Assembly (NCBI GenBank): GCA_000442125.1
Contig: KE546972.1
Coordinates: 1 to 64,000, forward strand
Reading direction: 5' to 3'
From: Opeltia flavorubescens
Taxonomy: Eukaryota; Ascomycota; Lecanoromycetes; Teloschistales; Teloschistaceae
Length of the DNA: 64,000 nucleotides
The notes below the pieces were generated by a model. That model did no database searches. It had not been told where the DNA came from and saw nothing but the letters and a program-made list of their open reading frames with translations. Below are positions 37,437 through 49,145 of this stretch, in pieces. The translations under genes and the position numbers were made by a program. Positions within the stretch are counted from its first letter, which is position 1, and each line of letters begins with the position of its first letter.

Positions 37437-38609
37437 TGGGATGACGGAGCATGGATGTATAACATGAGATGTGTGCATTGAGCTGTTCACATGGAGCGGT
37501 TTCAATTATTTTTTTGTTCGGGTCCATTTTTTTAGTCTTTTATTCAAATATATTCTCTCCCCTGTAAAAAATCTGCATATTCCATTCTAGTCCCCTTTTT
37601 TCGGAGGTTTAAACACGTGATGATTGTACCTCGGATCCTCAGACCAGAGAATACAGCATTATATGCCAGTAATCGATCATATCTCATCAGTCTAAACCTC
37701 GCGAACATCCTCACGGCGCTGCTGAGAGTCTTGACTTCCAATGCTAGGCTAAAAAACATAAGCCATCGATCTACTTCCCAAGTTTAATGAATTAATCGCG
37801 AACAATCCCCACGGTGAAGACAAAAAGTATTTACAGAATATAAACCTACCTCTTGGCCTGGCAAAGCATTCCAGGCTAATTAATTAACATCGCCGCGAAG
37901 TTCTCCTAGTGTATGGAGCAAAAAGGTTTATTTTTATACCACCTGCCTACTAGCCAACACATAAAACCACCGCAAAACCAAAATACAAGGGGGTATCAGA
38001 CAGAAAATCTCATTTGTTAAAAATTACTTCAGCTTGAGATAACTTCAGTATCCACATCATTCTAACATCTAAAAAATACATCAAAGCAACCTGAACAAAG
38101 CTTATATACCGATTCAATAATATACTACAAACTCCCCCTCAATCCCTACGCACCAACGAAAAATAACTTATTTGCGCGTTCGTCCAGTACAAAAAAGACG
38201 CCTTATTCAAATGCCATCTCGGAGAAATAAAAACCACTCATGTACACCACGCTCCTCAACAAATAATAAAACCCCCTCTCCTCCATCAGAATATCTCCAA
38301 GCCATCGAAAAAAAATTATCTATATCCAAATCCCCATCCCCCCCCCTCGTATTCTACGCAAGCCCGTGCTATAAACAACAAACAGCGATATAGTATAAGG
38401 AAATAAATACATACGAAAAAAAATAATCTGATTCAAATTATTTATTTCCATACAGTTTAGATACAAACTACTTAAAACACTTTTGTACGACTTGATAAGT
38501 TCAGACGATTCAATTCTCAACATTTATTTATATACCTGTTTTCGCATATGGTCGGTGCTTCGCTGATTCGATTATTAGCTAGATGTCATTGCAATTTGAT
38601 TAACTGACT

Positions 38610-38638
38610 GATTTCGTCTAGCTTGTCTAGACGAAATC
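38610..38638. repeat. Perfect 12-bp inverted repeat (hairpin)
   Basis: GATTTCGTCTAG and its exact reverse complement CTAGACGAAATC separated by CTTGT. It could be a hairpin, or a footprint of an excised element; no poly-T tail follows. Confidence 0.6.
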
Positions 38639-39215
38639 CTGATTTCCTTTGCATATCCTTGTACCAGTGAGAATTATACCTATCCGAGCGTAGATCTTGA
38701 TAAGAGCCGCCAACCGGGGATATACTATCTACACGAAGATCCAGAGAAGTACAAGAAGTTTCAATAATTTACGAGCCGTAACTGGATCGTTTGGGCTTTT
38801 GACGCTGTTAAAGTTGATTGCCCTGGGGGCTTACAACGGCATCTCGATAAGAAGGGTTACGATTAGCCCGAAAATCCAACCTAAGACCGAAAAGCCAAAT
38901 TTATCCAGTTGTAAGTGAAGGTCTCAAAGCTTCACAATCCTAACGCGTCCTGTTCGCTATGCTTGAGACCGTATTTGGAAAAAGGCAGATATCTGGGTCG
39001 ATGGCTGTCGATTATGTTTATATACAACGCTATTTCTTTCTAGAACCTTGCAAAAATGCAGGCAGCACAGCCAAAGAAGTGAACAAGGAGAAGTAATAAG
39101 AATCAGGCCCGAACTCCATGCCAGCGCCTGCTATTCTACTCTGGCGCTACAAAGGTTGTAGCAATCTTAACCAGTGTGGCGCAATTATAATTTACACTAA
39201 AGCGCGGAGTTCCCG

Positions 39216-39229
39216 ATCCCGTACGGGAT
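39216..39229. repeat. 14-bp perfect palindrome
   Basis: ATCCCGTACGGGAT, self-complementary over its whole length, about 300 bp beyond the 3' end of the cluster's first transporter and just after a TTCCCG word. Could be a CGG-type zinc-cluster site (CCG-TA-CGG); function inferred only. Confidence 0.4.
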
Positions 39230-39526
39230 GAGCATGCTCGACGACTCTAGTCGAATTATAAGATCTGCTGATCGTTGGAAAGACATAACTTCAACTTACT
39301 GTTTTTTTCAGCTCCGTGGTCTTTCATACCAGTGTGGTGGAATTGCTGCGAGAGATCCAATGAAAATCACATCCGAAGGTATCCGGGTGGTAAAGTAAGA
39401 GACTACTGCATCATGACGTGTACACAGAACAAGAGGAGACGTGGATCGTTATTAGCTACTCTGTTACTTTGGGTTCCAGCCATCCTTCAATCTGCATCAG
39501 CTTTCAAGACATCCAGTTCCGCCAAG

Positions 39527-40985
39527 TCAGCCCTTTCTCGCTGCAGCAGCAGATGCAAGCTTCGCCCGAATCAACCACCAGAGTGGTATCTGAAAGGCAG
39601 CCCCGGCTAATAAGACAATGCCGCAGAATATCTGAAGCCCACGAAAATCCTCGCTTTTAAGGTTCACCAAAGCCCCAGCAATGGGGGATCCAATCAATAG
39701 AGCTATACCAGCTAAGGCCCATGTCATTCCCATCCGAGTTTCAAGAACCTCGAGGGGTGAGACGTAGGGAACAATAGCGCTTGGAAACCCGGCCAAGGCA
39801 CCCGAAAAAAAGCCATAAAGGACGGCAAAGGCAACGATTCCGGCAAGGTCATCCACGGCGAGCCAGGCTAGGCATAGTATACCGGAAGAGAAGGCACATA
39901 TCGTCCATGGAATCATCACACCGATTTTTTGAGCAGCCCAGGCAGCGAGAAGTCTGCCTATGAACGAGGCTGCGTTGCTGTATACCAATAGATTGAACGC
40001 CTCATCCGTTGAAAGATGAAGTCGGTTCTCGGCGTAAATGGGCAGATACACAAAGGGGATGAGGAAGCCCATGAACTTCAAGAAACCACCTAGATTATAG
40101 ATGACGAACGGTAGCTCTTTGAATGCGCCCACCTCCATCAGCAGCCGAGGCTTTTTCCCAAGGTCCCTTCGACCAGTCCGTACCATTGGGATAGCCACCA
40201 GAGTAATGGCAAGGGCGATAAAACCAATAGTACGGACTGTCCATGCGAAGTCCAGTCGCCCGAGGACAAAACGGAAGACTAAAGGGTAGACGATTCCGCC
40301 TGATGAGCACGTCAGTCCTTGAACGGAGTTTTTATGACAAAGGCTGCTGGCGACAAGCGTCAAAGGTCGATTCTGATTCGCGGCTTCAGAGATCAAGATT
40401 CAAATGAGACACCTTACCTATACTCGAGCCAGCTGTGACCAGTGTCACTGCTAAAGCACGCTTGGTAGTGAATGATTCCGCAACCAACGCCAAACTTGGC
40501 ACGTATAGTATTCCGCTGCCGATGCCCAAACAAATACCCTGTGAGAGAAGTATTTGGTAATATTGCGTCGAAAGGCTGAGCATCATAATTCCCAAGATCA
40601 CCATGAAACTGCTAATGTAGAGCAAGGAGTCATGATAACCCAGATCGAAGACTGGACCCGTAAGGCTCCCAACGAAGTTTAAGCAGAAAACCTGTGTAGT
40701 TCCAATCCAGGAGATGTCTGAAGGCGTATACCCTTGAAGGAAAGTGGTTTGATAGAAAGACTGGAAGACACCAAATGACAATACAAGACCCCTATGAGAG
40801 CCTGTCAGTCTTTTATGCTGCTTTCATCCAGGGCAATCAAACCATATATTGAAGAAGACAAGGAATGAACCAAAAACTTGCAGCCAGGCACGTCGGCCTC
40901 CATCAGGAGGGACTTGAATTGACGGGCCTTGCTCCGTATGAATGGGCTTGCTCCCCGAGTCGATTTTCTCGTCTCTATCGGCCAT
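39527..40985 (-). CDS. MFS monocarboxylate-type transporter
   Basis: Three exons, 40985-40843, 40791-40418 and 40299-39527, introns 51 and 118 bp; 429 aa, normal for fungal MCT-like (MFS_1) proteins. After a polar N-terminus comes PPDGGRRAWLQVFGSFLVFFNIWG, the MCT helix-1 signature (DGG.. W.QV.g.f). Then FLQGYTPSDISWIGTTQVF and LSQGICLGIGSGILYVPSLALV, typical of the family. Twelve helices are predicted at the plasma membrane. Family members import or export monocarboxylates, riboflavin or pathway products. Divergently transcribed from the adenylation-carrier gene, so probably part of the cluster, moving a precursor acid or product. Confidence 0.85.
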
Positions 40986-41674
40986 GAGAGAAGGGTGATT
41001 ACAACGCGTGGGCTGCCGAAGACGAGAAACATGAGTCGTAGGTCAATCATACTAGACACCGGGCAAGGACTAAATGTGAATATCCACGGAAACATACTGC
41101 GTCGAATCACGCGCATCCTTCGTCATACATGGGGAAGAGATTGAATTTTGATGAGTTGAGTTTTAAAAAGCACGTACAGCTAGCATCCACCACCTCAGAC
41201 TTTCGACCATGGTCTAGGCTGACAAACAGCGAAAGAGGGTGTAACAGCCTCTTCGGAGGATTTGATCGACAAAATGATCTTTTACGTGCAGGTTTCGGAG
41301 ATGCTCGGATGAGCCACTGGTCAAAAGTATATTTTGCTTTGATCATCATCACGTACGAGTGACCCACATCACCGATCCCCAGAGGTGTATTCCGATAGGG
41401 AAAGGTCCATCTATAAACTTTCCGCGACGACTAGTGCAATGACATCTTAGGATGGAGATCTACCCTGAACATGCATTTTCTGAATCTTCAGTCGAGATAA
41501 CCCATTCAGTCGCGTCAATTGGCAAGTGACCGTCCAGCGCGTGCCTAGCTTAGCAATGGCAACATCCGAGGCAATATTCAGGCTGCCTCTATAGAAAGAC
41601 CAGACCTTGACTCATCTAATCTCGCCATTGGTCTCTGACATGTGGCCTTCTGCACATCTGACGACTGCAGCACC
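40986..41674. promoter_or_regulatory. Divergent promoter: MFS transporter / adenylation-carrier gene
   Basis: 689 bp between divergent start codons, able to co-regulate both genes. Contains TTTCGGAGATGCTCGG (a CGG-rich direct repeat) near 41293-41308, resembling words in the PKS/PLP-enzyme promoter. Confidence 0.5.
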
Positions 41675-43885
41675 ATGGGAAGCTCACTCGCGGGTGATCC
41701 GACGGAAAGCAATGTTGGCGAGAGGACCTGTGTTCCTACCTTTCGGCGCCTGCTGTTCGAAGGTGCAAAGAAGAATCCAGATGGCCAGGTACTTGTTTCC
41801 TTGTACCAACCCGAAAATCATCTCTCCAGCCTGGTCGAGCAGAGCAACGCCAGTGTCGGACACACAATTTGGACATATAACGAATTGCGGCAGGCGGCAA
41901 CCCGGCTGGCGGTTGTTCTCCATGGCCAGGGTATAGGCAAAGGGTCCGTTGTAGCAACGTTCCTATGGAACTCGGTTGAATGGACTGTGCTGTGCTGGGC
42001 TGCAGCTGCTCTGGATGCCTCTTTTGCACCCTTGGATCCTCGAAGTATCGACAGGCCGACTGAAGTGAGACATGCTCTTGGTACCCTCAATGCCGACGTG
42101 CTTGTTGTGGGCAACCAAGATTCCGTGACGAGTCTCAAGAACAATGCACCTGACGAACTACGATCTGTCAAGCTTAAAGTGGTTTGCAACCCTACTACCA
42201 CTACAGCCACTGACGCCGACAATTGGCAAGTCATGGGCGACTTGAGAGACAATACGTCTCTAGTCGTAGAATGGGACGCTTCGAGCGACGACTGTCCAGA
42301 AGAAGGTCCCGCTCTCATCTTATTCACCAGTGGTAGTACCAGTCTGCCCAAAGCCTGTGGTCACACTGCCACAAACCTGGCCGCTCAATCTGAACAGTAC
42401 CACAAGCTCAAACGAATCGACACGACCAGTCGAATGGTTATGCATTCACCGAATTTCCACATCGCCGGCTTCTGGAACTTCCTCTGCGCTTGGAGAGCAG
42501 GTGCAACACTCGTTATCCCTTCACCACGCTTCGACGCAGGTGCTACGTTAGAAGCAATCGAATCAGAATGCTGCACGCATCTACCTGGTGCCCCGAGCAT
42601 GCTTTCCGCACTATTTGGTCATGAGCTTCTCCCATCGCACAGACCTACTACCTTACAGTACATATCAGTAGGGGCAGAAATCGTTTCCCCAGATCTCATT
42701 CGCAGGTGCAAAGATGAATTTGGTGCGCAACTTGTGGTTTGGGCTATCTGGGGGATGACTGAAGGGATTGGGATCATCTCGTGGACAGAAGACGAAATCA
42801 TACCTTCACATAATGGTGTGCTGGCCATCGGAAGGGTCATGCCAGGAGCCAGCATTCGAATCTGCCAGGCTGAAAGTCGAACGCCGGTAGAGAATTCCCA
42901 GGAAGGCGAACTCCATTGCTCGGGAAAGCAGCTGATCCGAGGTTACATGGGCGTGGAAGAAAGCGATGGGTTCTACACCGATGAGTCTGGCAGCTGGTTT
43001 GCGACAGGTGACCGAGCAATGGTAGACGACGATGGGTGTGTATACATCCTGGGCAGGTACAAAGACATTATCATACGTGGAGGGGAGAACATTAGCCCTG
43101 CGACGATTGAATCCTGTCTCAATAGCTATGGGGATATCAAGGTGTGTCTGCCTGTATATGACAAGACGTAATGCTAAACCAGAAAAACACAGAGCCAAGT
43201 CGTGGGGGTTGCTGATCCTGTAATGGGTGAAGTCCCCATCGCTGTCGTGAAGAGGAGTTCACCCAACGTTGACATATCGCATCGTGAACTACATCAAATG
43301 GTCGATCGTGAGCTTGGATCATCGTATGCTCTAGCTGGGCTCTTCACCCTTGACGATCTCGGATTGAGGGATTTTCCAATGACAGCGTCGGGCAAAGTCC
43401 GCAAGCCTGAGCTGAAGGACCTTGTGGTTCAACATCTACAGAGGCTCGAAGAGGAAAAAGCGCATGAGCGACCGAACTCGGCCACAAGCCAGATCACCAC
43501 AATCTGGACCAGGCTCTTAGGCTACTCGCCCGACAAAGCTGCCCCGTCAGCAGACAGCCTGACCGTGATGCGATTCTGCCACGAGGTAGAAAAGGTCTGT
43601 GGGAAGCGGCTTACCCCTTCCGAAATCTATCAATACGAGACAATCGAGCAGCAAGGCCTCCTTCTTATAAGTAAAGATACCTTACAGCCCTCCAACCTAG
43701 TGCCAGAAATTCCGCGACGCGACGGTCCTCCAACTCCTCATGAGATGATCCTCGCTTTTAGAGACCTAAAAACAGTAGAAAAAGCGCCCCAGATAGCCAA
43801 GCCAACGCTTGATGGACTGAGTCTCAACTGGCAAAGTAACGTTAAAGACGTATACCGTAACAATGATATGGTCCGCGACCTCTAG
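41675..43885 (+). CDS. Acyl-activating adenylation-carrier (A-T) protein
   Basis: Exons 41675-43141 and 43193-43885 with a 51-bp GT-AG intron; 719 aa. The ATG in CACCATGG context is chosen. Residues 20-590 are an ANL-superfamily adenylation domain: P-loop LFTSGSTSLPK at about 216-226, WAIWGMTEG, SWFATGDRAMVDDDGCVYILGRYKD split across the hinge, and the catalytic Lys segment TASGKVRKPEL. Residues about 560-640 form a carrier domain with phosphopantetheine Ser611 in SADSLTVMRF. It should adenylate a carboxylic acid and load it on its own carrier. In fumonisin a separate acyl-CoA synthetase (FUM10) and carrier-condensation protein (FUM14) serve this step. A condensation-type reading frame follows directly downstream. 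Confidence 0.85.
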
Positions 43886-45437
43886 TCAAGCTCACAGCGC
43901 CCGTCATCCTCCAATATCCGATGGGCCTACAGGGTCAAGGGTAGTAATACCGCGAAAATTCGGTGGGCCCTGGAACAAGCCTTGACTCGCCACGCTACAT
44001 TCCGGACAATTTGCGTCAACCTGGAGGACAATATACCTGTCCACATCATCATAAGACCCAGCCAATATTGGTTCGATGTTTGCATCAGTCAAGCAACCGA
44101 GGCCGCTACTATGGATCAGATACGAGCACTCGTTCCAGATATGCGATTAGGATTTGCGGGACCTCAACACCCTCTATATCGTGCTCACATCGTTCCCATC
44201 CAAAACACTAAAGATTGTGGCTTCATCATGTCCGTTCACCATAGCACCTACGATGCTTTCTCCATGTCAGCATTCCTCCACGATCTCGATACATTCCTTA
44301 GCGGCAGAACCGACAAGCTTTATAATCGTCTCCCTTTCAAGCTCTACGCCGACACATACCAGCAGCATAAGACCGGATCCGCCGCATTGAAAGATATCGA
44401 ATATCAAGTCAACAGACTCAGAGGCATCACCAATTACACCCAGAGCCTATGGCCCACAAAGAAAGGTCCAGAATGGTTAATCGGGAACGACCAAGGCTGG
44501 ACCTACCGCAACGGTAAACCAGGCTTCACAGAAAAACGAAGCTCCTTAGAACCCTCAGATCGCTACACACGTCTCCAAATCAGCGACAGCACATTCACCC
44601 ATCTCACTTACCTAAAAGCCACCCACTCAATCTCCGCTCCCTCCGTGCTAAAAGCCTCCATAAGCATGTTCAACGCGCTAGAAACCTCCCAGCCCCACGC
44701 CGTATTCTGCAACCTCGACAGCACGCGCAACAAATGGCCTTTCCTAGAGTCTTGGATCTGCGACCTTCTGCCAAACCCCCTCGACATAGCCGGCCCAACA
44801 ATGCAGTGCACCATCAACATCCTCCCCGTGCCCCTTGAAGAGCCCGTAGGCGCATTCCTAACACGCATCCACACCGACCAGATCGAGTCGAGCAAACACG
44901 TAAACGCGCCATTCGCCGCCGTAATGGCCGGGCTAGGACCCTCGGAAGGCGCAATAATCCACGACATCGCTCGTCGACAGGTCTTAAACTGGGACTCGAC
45001 GACGCGCGCGCGGACGAAAGCTGGCGGGGCCTACGAATCTCTAGAGGTGCTGGGGCGGCAAGGATGGCTAGATTTAGGCGTATTTTGGAATTTTGGGCTC
45101 GCGGAAGAGGAGACTGTGGTTGGCTTTATGCTGTATGATGATGCGCATTTGAGGTATGGGGAAGCGGAGAAGGCGTTAAATGGTAAGCTTCTCTCTCTCC
45201 TAATTTCTTTGAAAAAGCTCTTTCCCGCCCCATCACTCCATTGATACGAAGGAAGGTTTTCCGCCGTAGCTCGAGGAGATCAGGGTATTTAGTAACCTTG
45301 GGGTTTCAATCTCATGATATACGGAGACGATACTAATTCATTTCGCAGAAGTATTCAAGATAGCACATTGGTTATCTTCGCCAGAGAACTGGAACCGGCA
45401 AATTGGCGAAAACAGCACTTGCGGCCCTAGTAGTTAA
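43886..45437 (+). CDS. Condensation-domain (C) reading frame downstream of A-T
   Basis: Coding segments 43886-45182 and 45349-45437 with a 166-bp intron, about 460 residues. It is an NRPS-type condensation domain: RHATFRTICV near the start, HHSTYDAFS (the HHxxxD catalytic motif) near 44236-44262, then NLDSTRNKWP and FNFGLAEEE-type elements, and a C-terminal WLSSPENWNRQIG. Similar domains in FUM14 esterify a polyketide alcohol with a carrier-bound acid. It follows the A-T protein in the same phase, with no own start codon at the expected N-terminus (first in-frame ATG near 44111, inside the domain). As read, A-T and C are not one open frame. They may be two products, one interrupted gene, or a sequence problem. 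Confidence 0.7.
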
Positions 45438-46501
45438 ACACTTTATAAAGCGTAGGCACCGCCAATTATCCACGGAGCGTAACGGCCACGAAGAGAATAG
45501 AGACATTTTATTGACAGCCAACTAGTCGTGTCTCGATTGAGGGTATAAACTAATGAATCACTATGGCGGGGTACACCGTATCGTTTCCTTTCTTTAGGAG
45601 GGAGAGCGTTGAATGAAAGCTATAAATACTATCAGATGCAAGTGAATCCGAGGAGGACTAATACTACTGTACGGGTATACTACTTCATTGAGGGAATTCC
45701 CTTTATTCAGAAAAACTTATATATTCCTTGTATCAATATCCATTTCTGCTTAAATGATAAAGAGAAGTAAGTTACATATATAAAGATATCTATTTTACCA
45801 TATCAAATATATCAAAAATCTACATAAAGTCTACCCATACAGATGATATCTTCCATACTCTATCCACTCAAATCACAATCGCAAAGACGCTAAATCCCAG
45901 CTATTCAACCCTACTGAATTCCATCGATTACAAAGCGCCTAAAGCCCAATTTCCAGACAAATCCCGTGAAATCCTCCACAGATCTCTCCAACGAGGTAAA
46001 TCCAGAAAAATCATTTACAAACTCAATCATTCGAATTCTCGACAGTTAGGTAGGGAGCCCTCACCAGTATCCATAGACCAGAAACACCGCTCCTGTAGCA
46101 GGTAAGTTGCATGCGCTAAAAGAGATTTGGATTCAATCTCGAAAAGTCGGTATATATGGACTTTTTACTCCCGTTGCATTTGTCATTGCACTAGTTCCGA
46201 CTATCAAAGTATGTAAGTGACTTGGTGTATATGTTTGGTAAGTGATGCAAATGGGTGTGAAAGCTATTTGGTAAAAGAACGTTGTATTGTCAGTAAAGAC
46301 AGGATTTACCAAGCTATGTGCGCTCCTTTTATGGACTCCAATCCTGACTCTCTGCCCTCCACCTCCGAAGATCCCAGCCGAAAATTTTCAACAACCAATT
46401 GTCCGATGAACTTCTTGGAACCGTTCGCACCCGACAAATGATTAATCATTGTCCCTGATTGAACTCAAGTCGAGCCACGCAGCACCCCCTCACGCGTGAG
46501 C
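45438..46501. other. Convergent intergenic region
   Basis: About 1.1 kb between convergent genes, partly AT-rich; a perfect GGGAATTCCC palindrome lies near 45693-45702. No gene recognised. Confidence 0.5.
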
Positions 46502-48077
46502 TCATCGAATATCTAATTCCAAGCCATTTATTGTCATGATGACGTTTCCGACCTTATGCGGCAATCGTTTGGAACTCAGCCGATTCTTGGTCGATAAAGG
46601 GCGCTGGACTTGAGGAACGCCATCCAGCATAGAACTGTCATAGGTCAATCGGTGCTTCACATGGTTTCCAGCAGGGGCGCCATTAGTATCATACCTTTCT
46701 TTCGTCGGGGGAGAATCACCACAATCTTTGCCTACAAGATATATGCTCATCGCATCAACTGCCTTCTCCCAAACCTCCAGAGCCATTTTCTTAATTCGCA
46801 TCTCAAGAGCTTTAGCACTTGCAGGGTCATTCTCGATGCGACTTGCCATGAAAGCAGCAGACTTGATGACAATCTCGTCGTATTGAAGCCTTGTGCGAAG
46901 CATATAATGGAATAATGCTAAAACGTCTTTGCATGGATACCGGTCGAAAAATGCTGCATCAGCCTAGATGAATCACGTCAGTAAGTGAAGGGGTATTCTA
47001 CACGCTGTGCAACTACTGACTGGCTTCCCGGCATAGATGCGATTCAGCAGATAACTCTTGATGGCATTGAGTGCCCATGGGATCTGACGTAAGTTTGTGG
47101 GATCGTCTGTCATCCGGGGTCAGCCAAGCATTGTGACGAGAATGAAAAGATCTCACTCAAAATTTGGCCAAGGAGCGTGGTATCGGCATTCGGTCGATAT
47201 TTGCCGTCCTTTCGCAACTCAGAAGCATTCCTTGTGGTGTTTTCCATTCCACGACTCACCTTATCGGGTTCTCCGGCGGCCATAGCCTGTGTCTTTCTCC
47301 AAGCTTCGGGACTGATGTCTGAAGGAGGTGGACCGATGACACTCGACACGAGCGCACCCAAAGGAGAGACATGGTCCACCTCCGCCTGCTTTTTAAGTGG
47401 CTGGTCTGGAACCTTTGGTAGCAATTTTCTGCTTTCATACATTGTCGAAAACTTGCCCGTATACCAGATGACCCTCCGGTATGGCGAGGATAGCCAGTTG
47501 CGGGCATAGGACTTGACTTTGTAGATCATGTAGAGATCAGCCTCGTTTAGTTGAGAGCATTGTCGGGGTTGTACCTCCTATGGGGATCGATCTCAACATG
47601 GTCGTTCCAATCGTGTTGAGCCACCCAGCTGTTTTCGATGCCATGACAGGTGATGAAGACAGTTGTATATAAGACGGATTATCCAGGCTCTGATCGGGAT
47701 CGTAGTCTGTCTCCAATCTTTTAGCCAAGAGATGACGTGAAACGAGCGCTCCGTAGAGCTAGTGAAATATGGCAGCTGCTTGAACGAACGGTGGATGAGA
47801 AAGACCAGAGGATGCTCGCGCTTTCAGTCTCAGTAGAATTCAACATACCTGGACAATTGTTCAGTTCGTCTTCATCGACTCTGAAGTAATCCTGAACAGC
47901 ATCTTTCGGATCTCCGTCTGGGATGCCATCGTCCTTGAGGACCGGTTGGAACTTTGGTGGCAGATCCACGCCGGTATATAATCCAAGAGGGGACTCGCAA
48001 ACGAGGGGAAAAGGGTGGGCAAGGTGGAGGAAGATCCACAATGTCACAGCAGAAATACATAGGGATGAAGGAATCAT
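46502..48077 (-). CDS. Unknown six-exon protein inside the metabolite cluster
   Basis: Exons 48077-47849, 47748-47648, 47577-47260, 47208-47157, 47106-47021 and 46963-46502 with introns of 50-100 bp; all phases agree and give 415 aa. A signal-anchor-like N-terminus (MIPSSLCISAVTLWIFLHLA) points to the secretory path. Then come an acidic stretch, RQCSQLNEADLYMIYKVKSY, DPTNLRQIPWALNAIKSYLL, FFDRYPCKDVLALFHYML and a Lys/Glu-rich helical region. I do not recognise a family or any catalytic motif. Its place between the C-domain frame and the PKS suggests cluster membership, but no role can be read. The second and fifth introns use weaker splice sites. Confidence 0.6.
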
Positions 48078-49145
48078 GTCGATTATATGTGGATGTAGCT
48101 TGATGCTAGATGTCTGACTTTTGGGAATTGGACGTTTTGTCCTTGAAAGCCAAGTTGAATGGTAGGATCTTATATGATTTCCCGGATCATCCTCTCAGCT
48201 CCTTTGGGCAGCTATCTCGCTTGACCGCTGTTGATTATCTCGTATACCAACGCGATCGGCGAAAACTGTAGGGGTCGAGATCGCCGATCGAAAACCTCTG
48301 GCTTCATGAGAGCAGGGGCAGTAAGGGCAATCATGACCATGTTGGGCTGGATGTGCTTTCTATCGCTTGAGCCTACTTTCTGATCGAAGTCTGCTACGAT
48401 CCGTACCAGGGAAGCAAGCTTTGAGAGCCGACTCTTCGCTCATCATTCTGATCATCTCACCAGATAAGGGTTATGTTCGTCTTCCCGGTGGCTGGCCGAG
48501 ATTCCAACTGCCTGATATACACGAAGCCACCTCTAGTAGATTACAGCTGCAACCCGTCAGAGGTGTGGGAAGTAAGCAGCCATGCTTAACAGTACCTGCA
48601 GTGTAGTTATAGATACGTGGACTGAGACTGCACAGCAAATAAGAGAAGTAATATAAACTGTATGGTTCACAGCTTTCAGGTAACCTCTTCGCCAAGAAGT
48701 TCTGGGGTATGCTGCGATACGAGCGTCTAGACCGATCTTTGTGAAAGCAGTACGAAATGGTGGATGTGACAGCTGCAGCAATCCGCCTAGCGGAGAGTTT
48801 CAGCTAGGCTTGATAACGCCACTCAGCCGGCTTTCGGTGATAAGCAGATGAGTGCAGCAATGATTGCACTACTGAAGATGTTCGCTTACATCATTTTCAC
48901 CGGAACTCGCCTCTACATGCATCGAAACTAACCCTTTCGCATCACTCCTGCAGGCCCAAAGGTTCTAAGTCATTTGCGACTTGAATTAAATCCGGATCAT
49001 CCTACAGGTTTGTTAATTGTCACGAGCGCCCAACTCACTATAATGCTGAAATTCTAGTCAGATCATAATCATCCCATATAGCCGTCACAATGAAACATGT
49101 AGGCCGAATAGTTGAGGGTAGGGATCGAAAAATATGGTATGATTA
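48078..49145. other. Intergenic, nothing recognised
   Basis: About 1.1 kb between the PKS 3' end and the start of the unknown gene on the same strand; only unsupported short frames. Confidence 0.5.

Larger units (their letters stand above)
37437..39526. other. Gene-poor, partly AT-rich stretch bordering the metabolite cluster
   Basis: About 2.1 kb with no supported gene. 37.8-38.5 kb is noticeably A+T-rich. Contains two inverted repeats listed separately. Confidence 0.5.

Noticed and set aside
43830-43900. A small intron linking the carrier and condensation domains
   Set aside because: Candidate donor/acceptor pairs either break the phase or give introns under 40 bp, shorter than others in the window.
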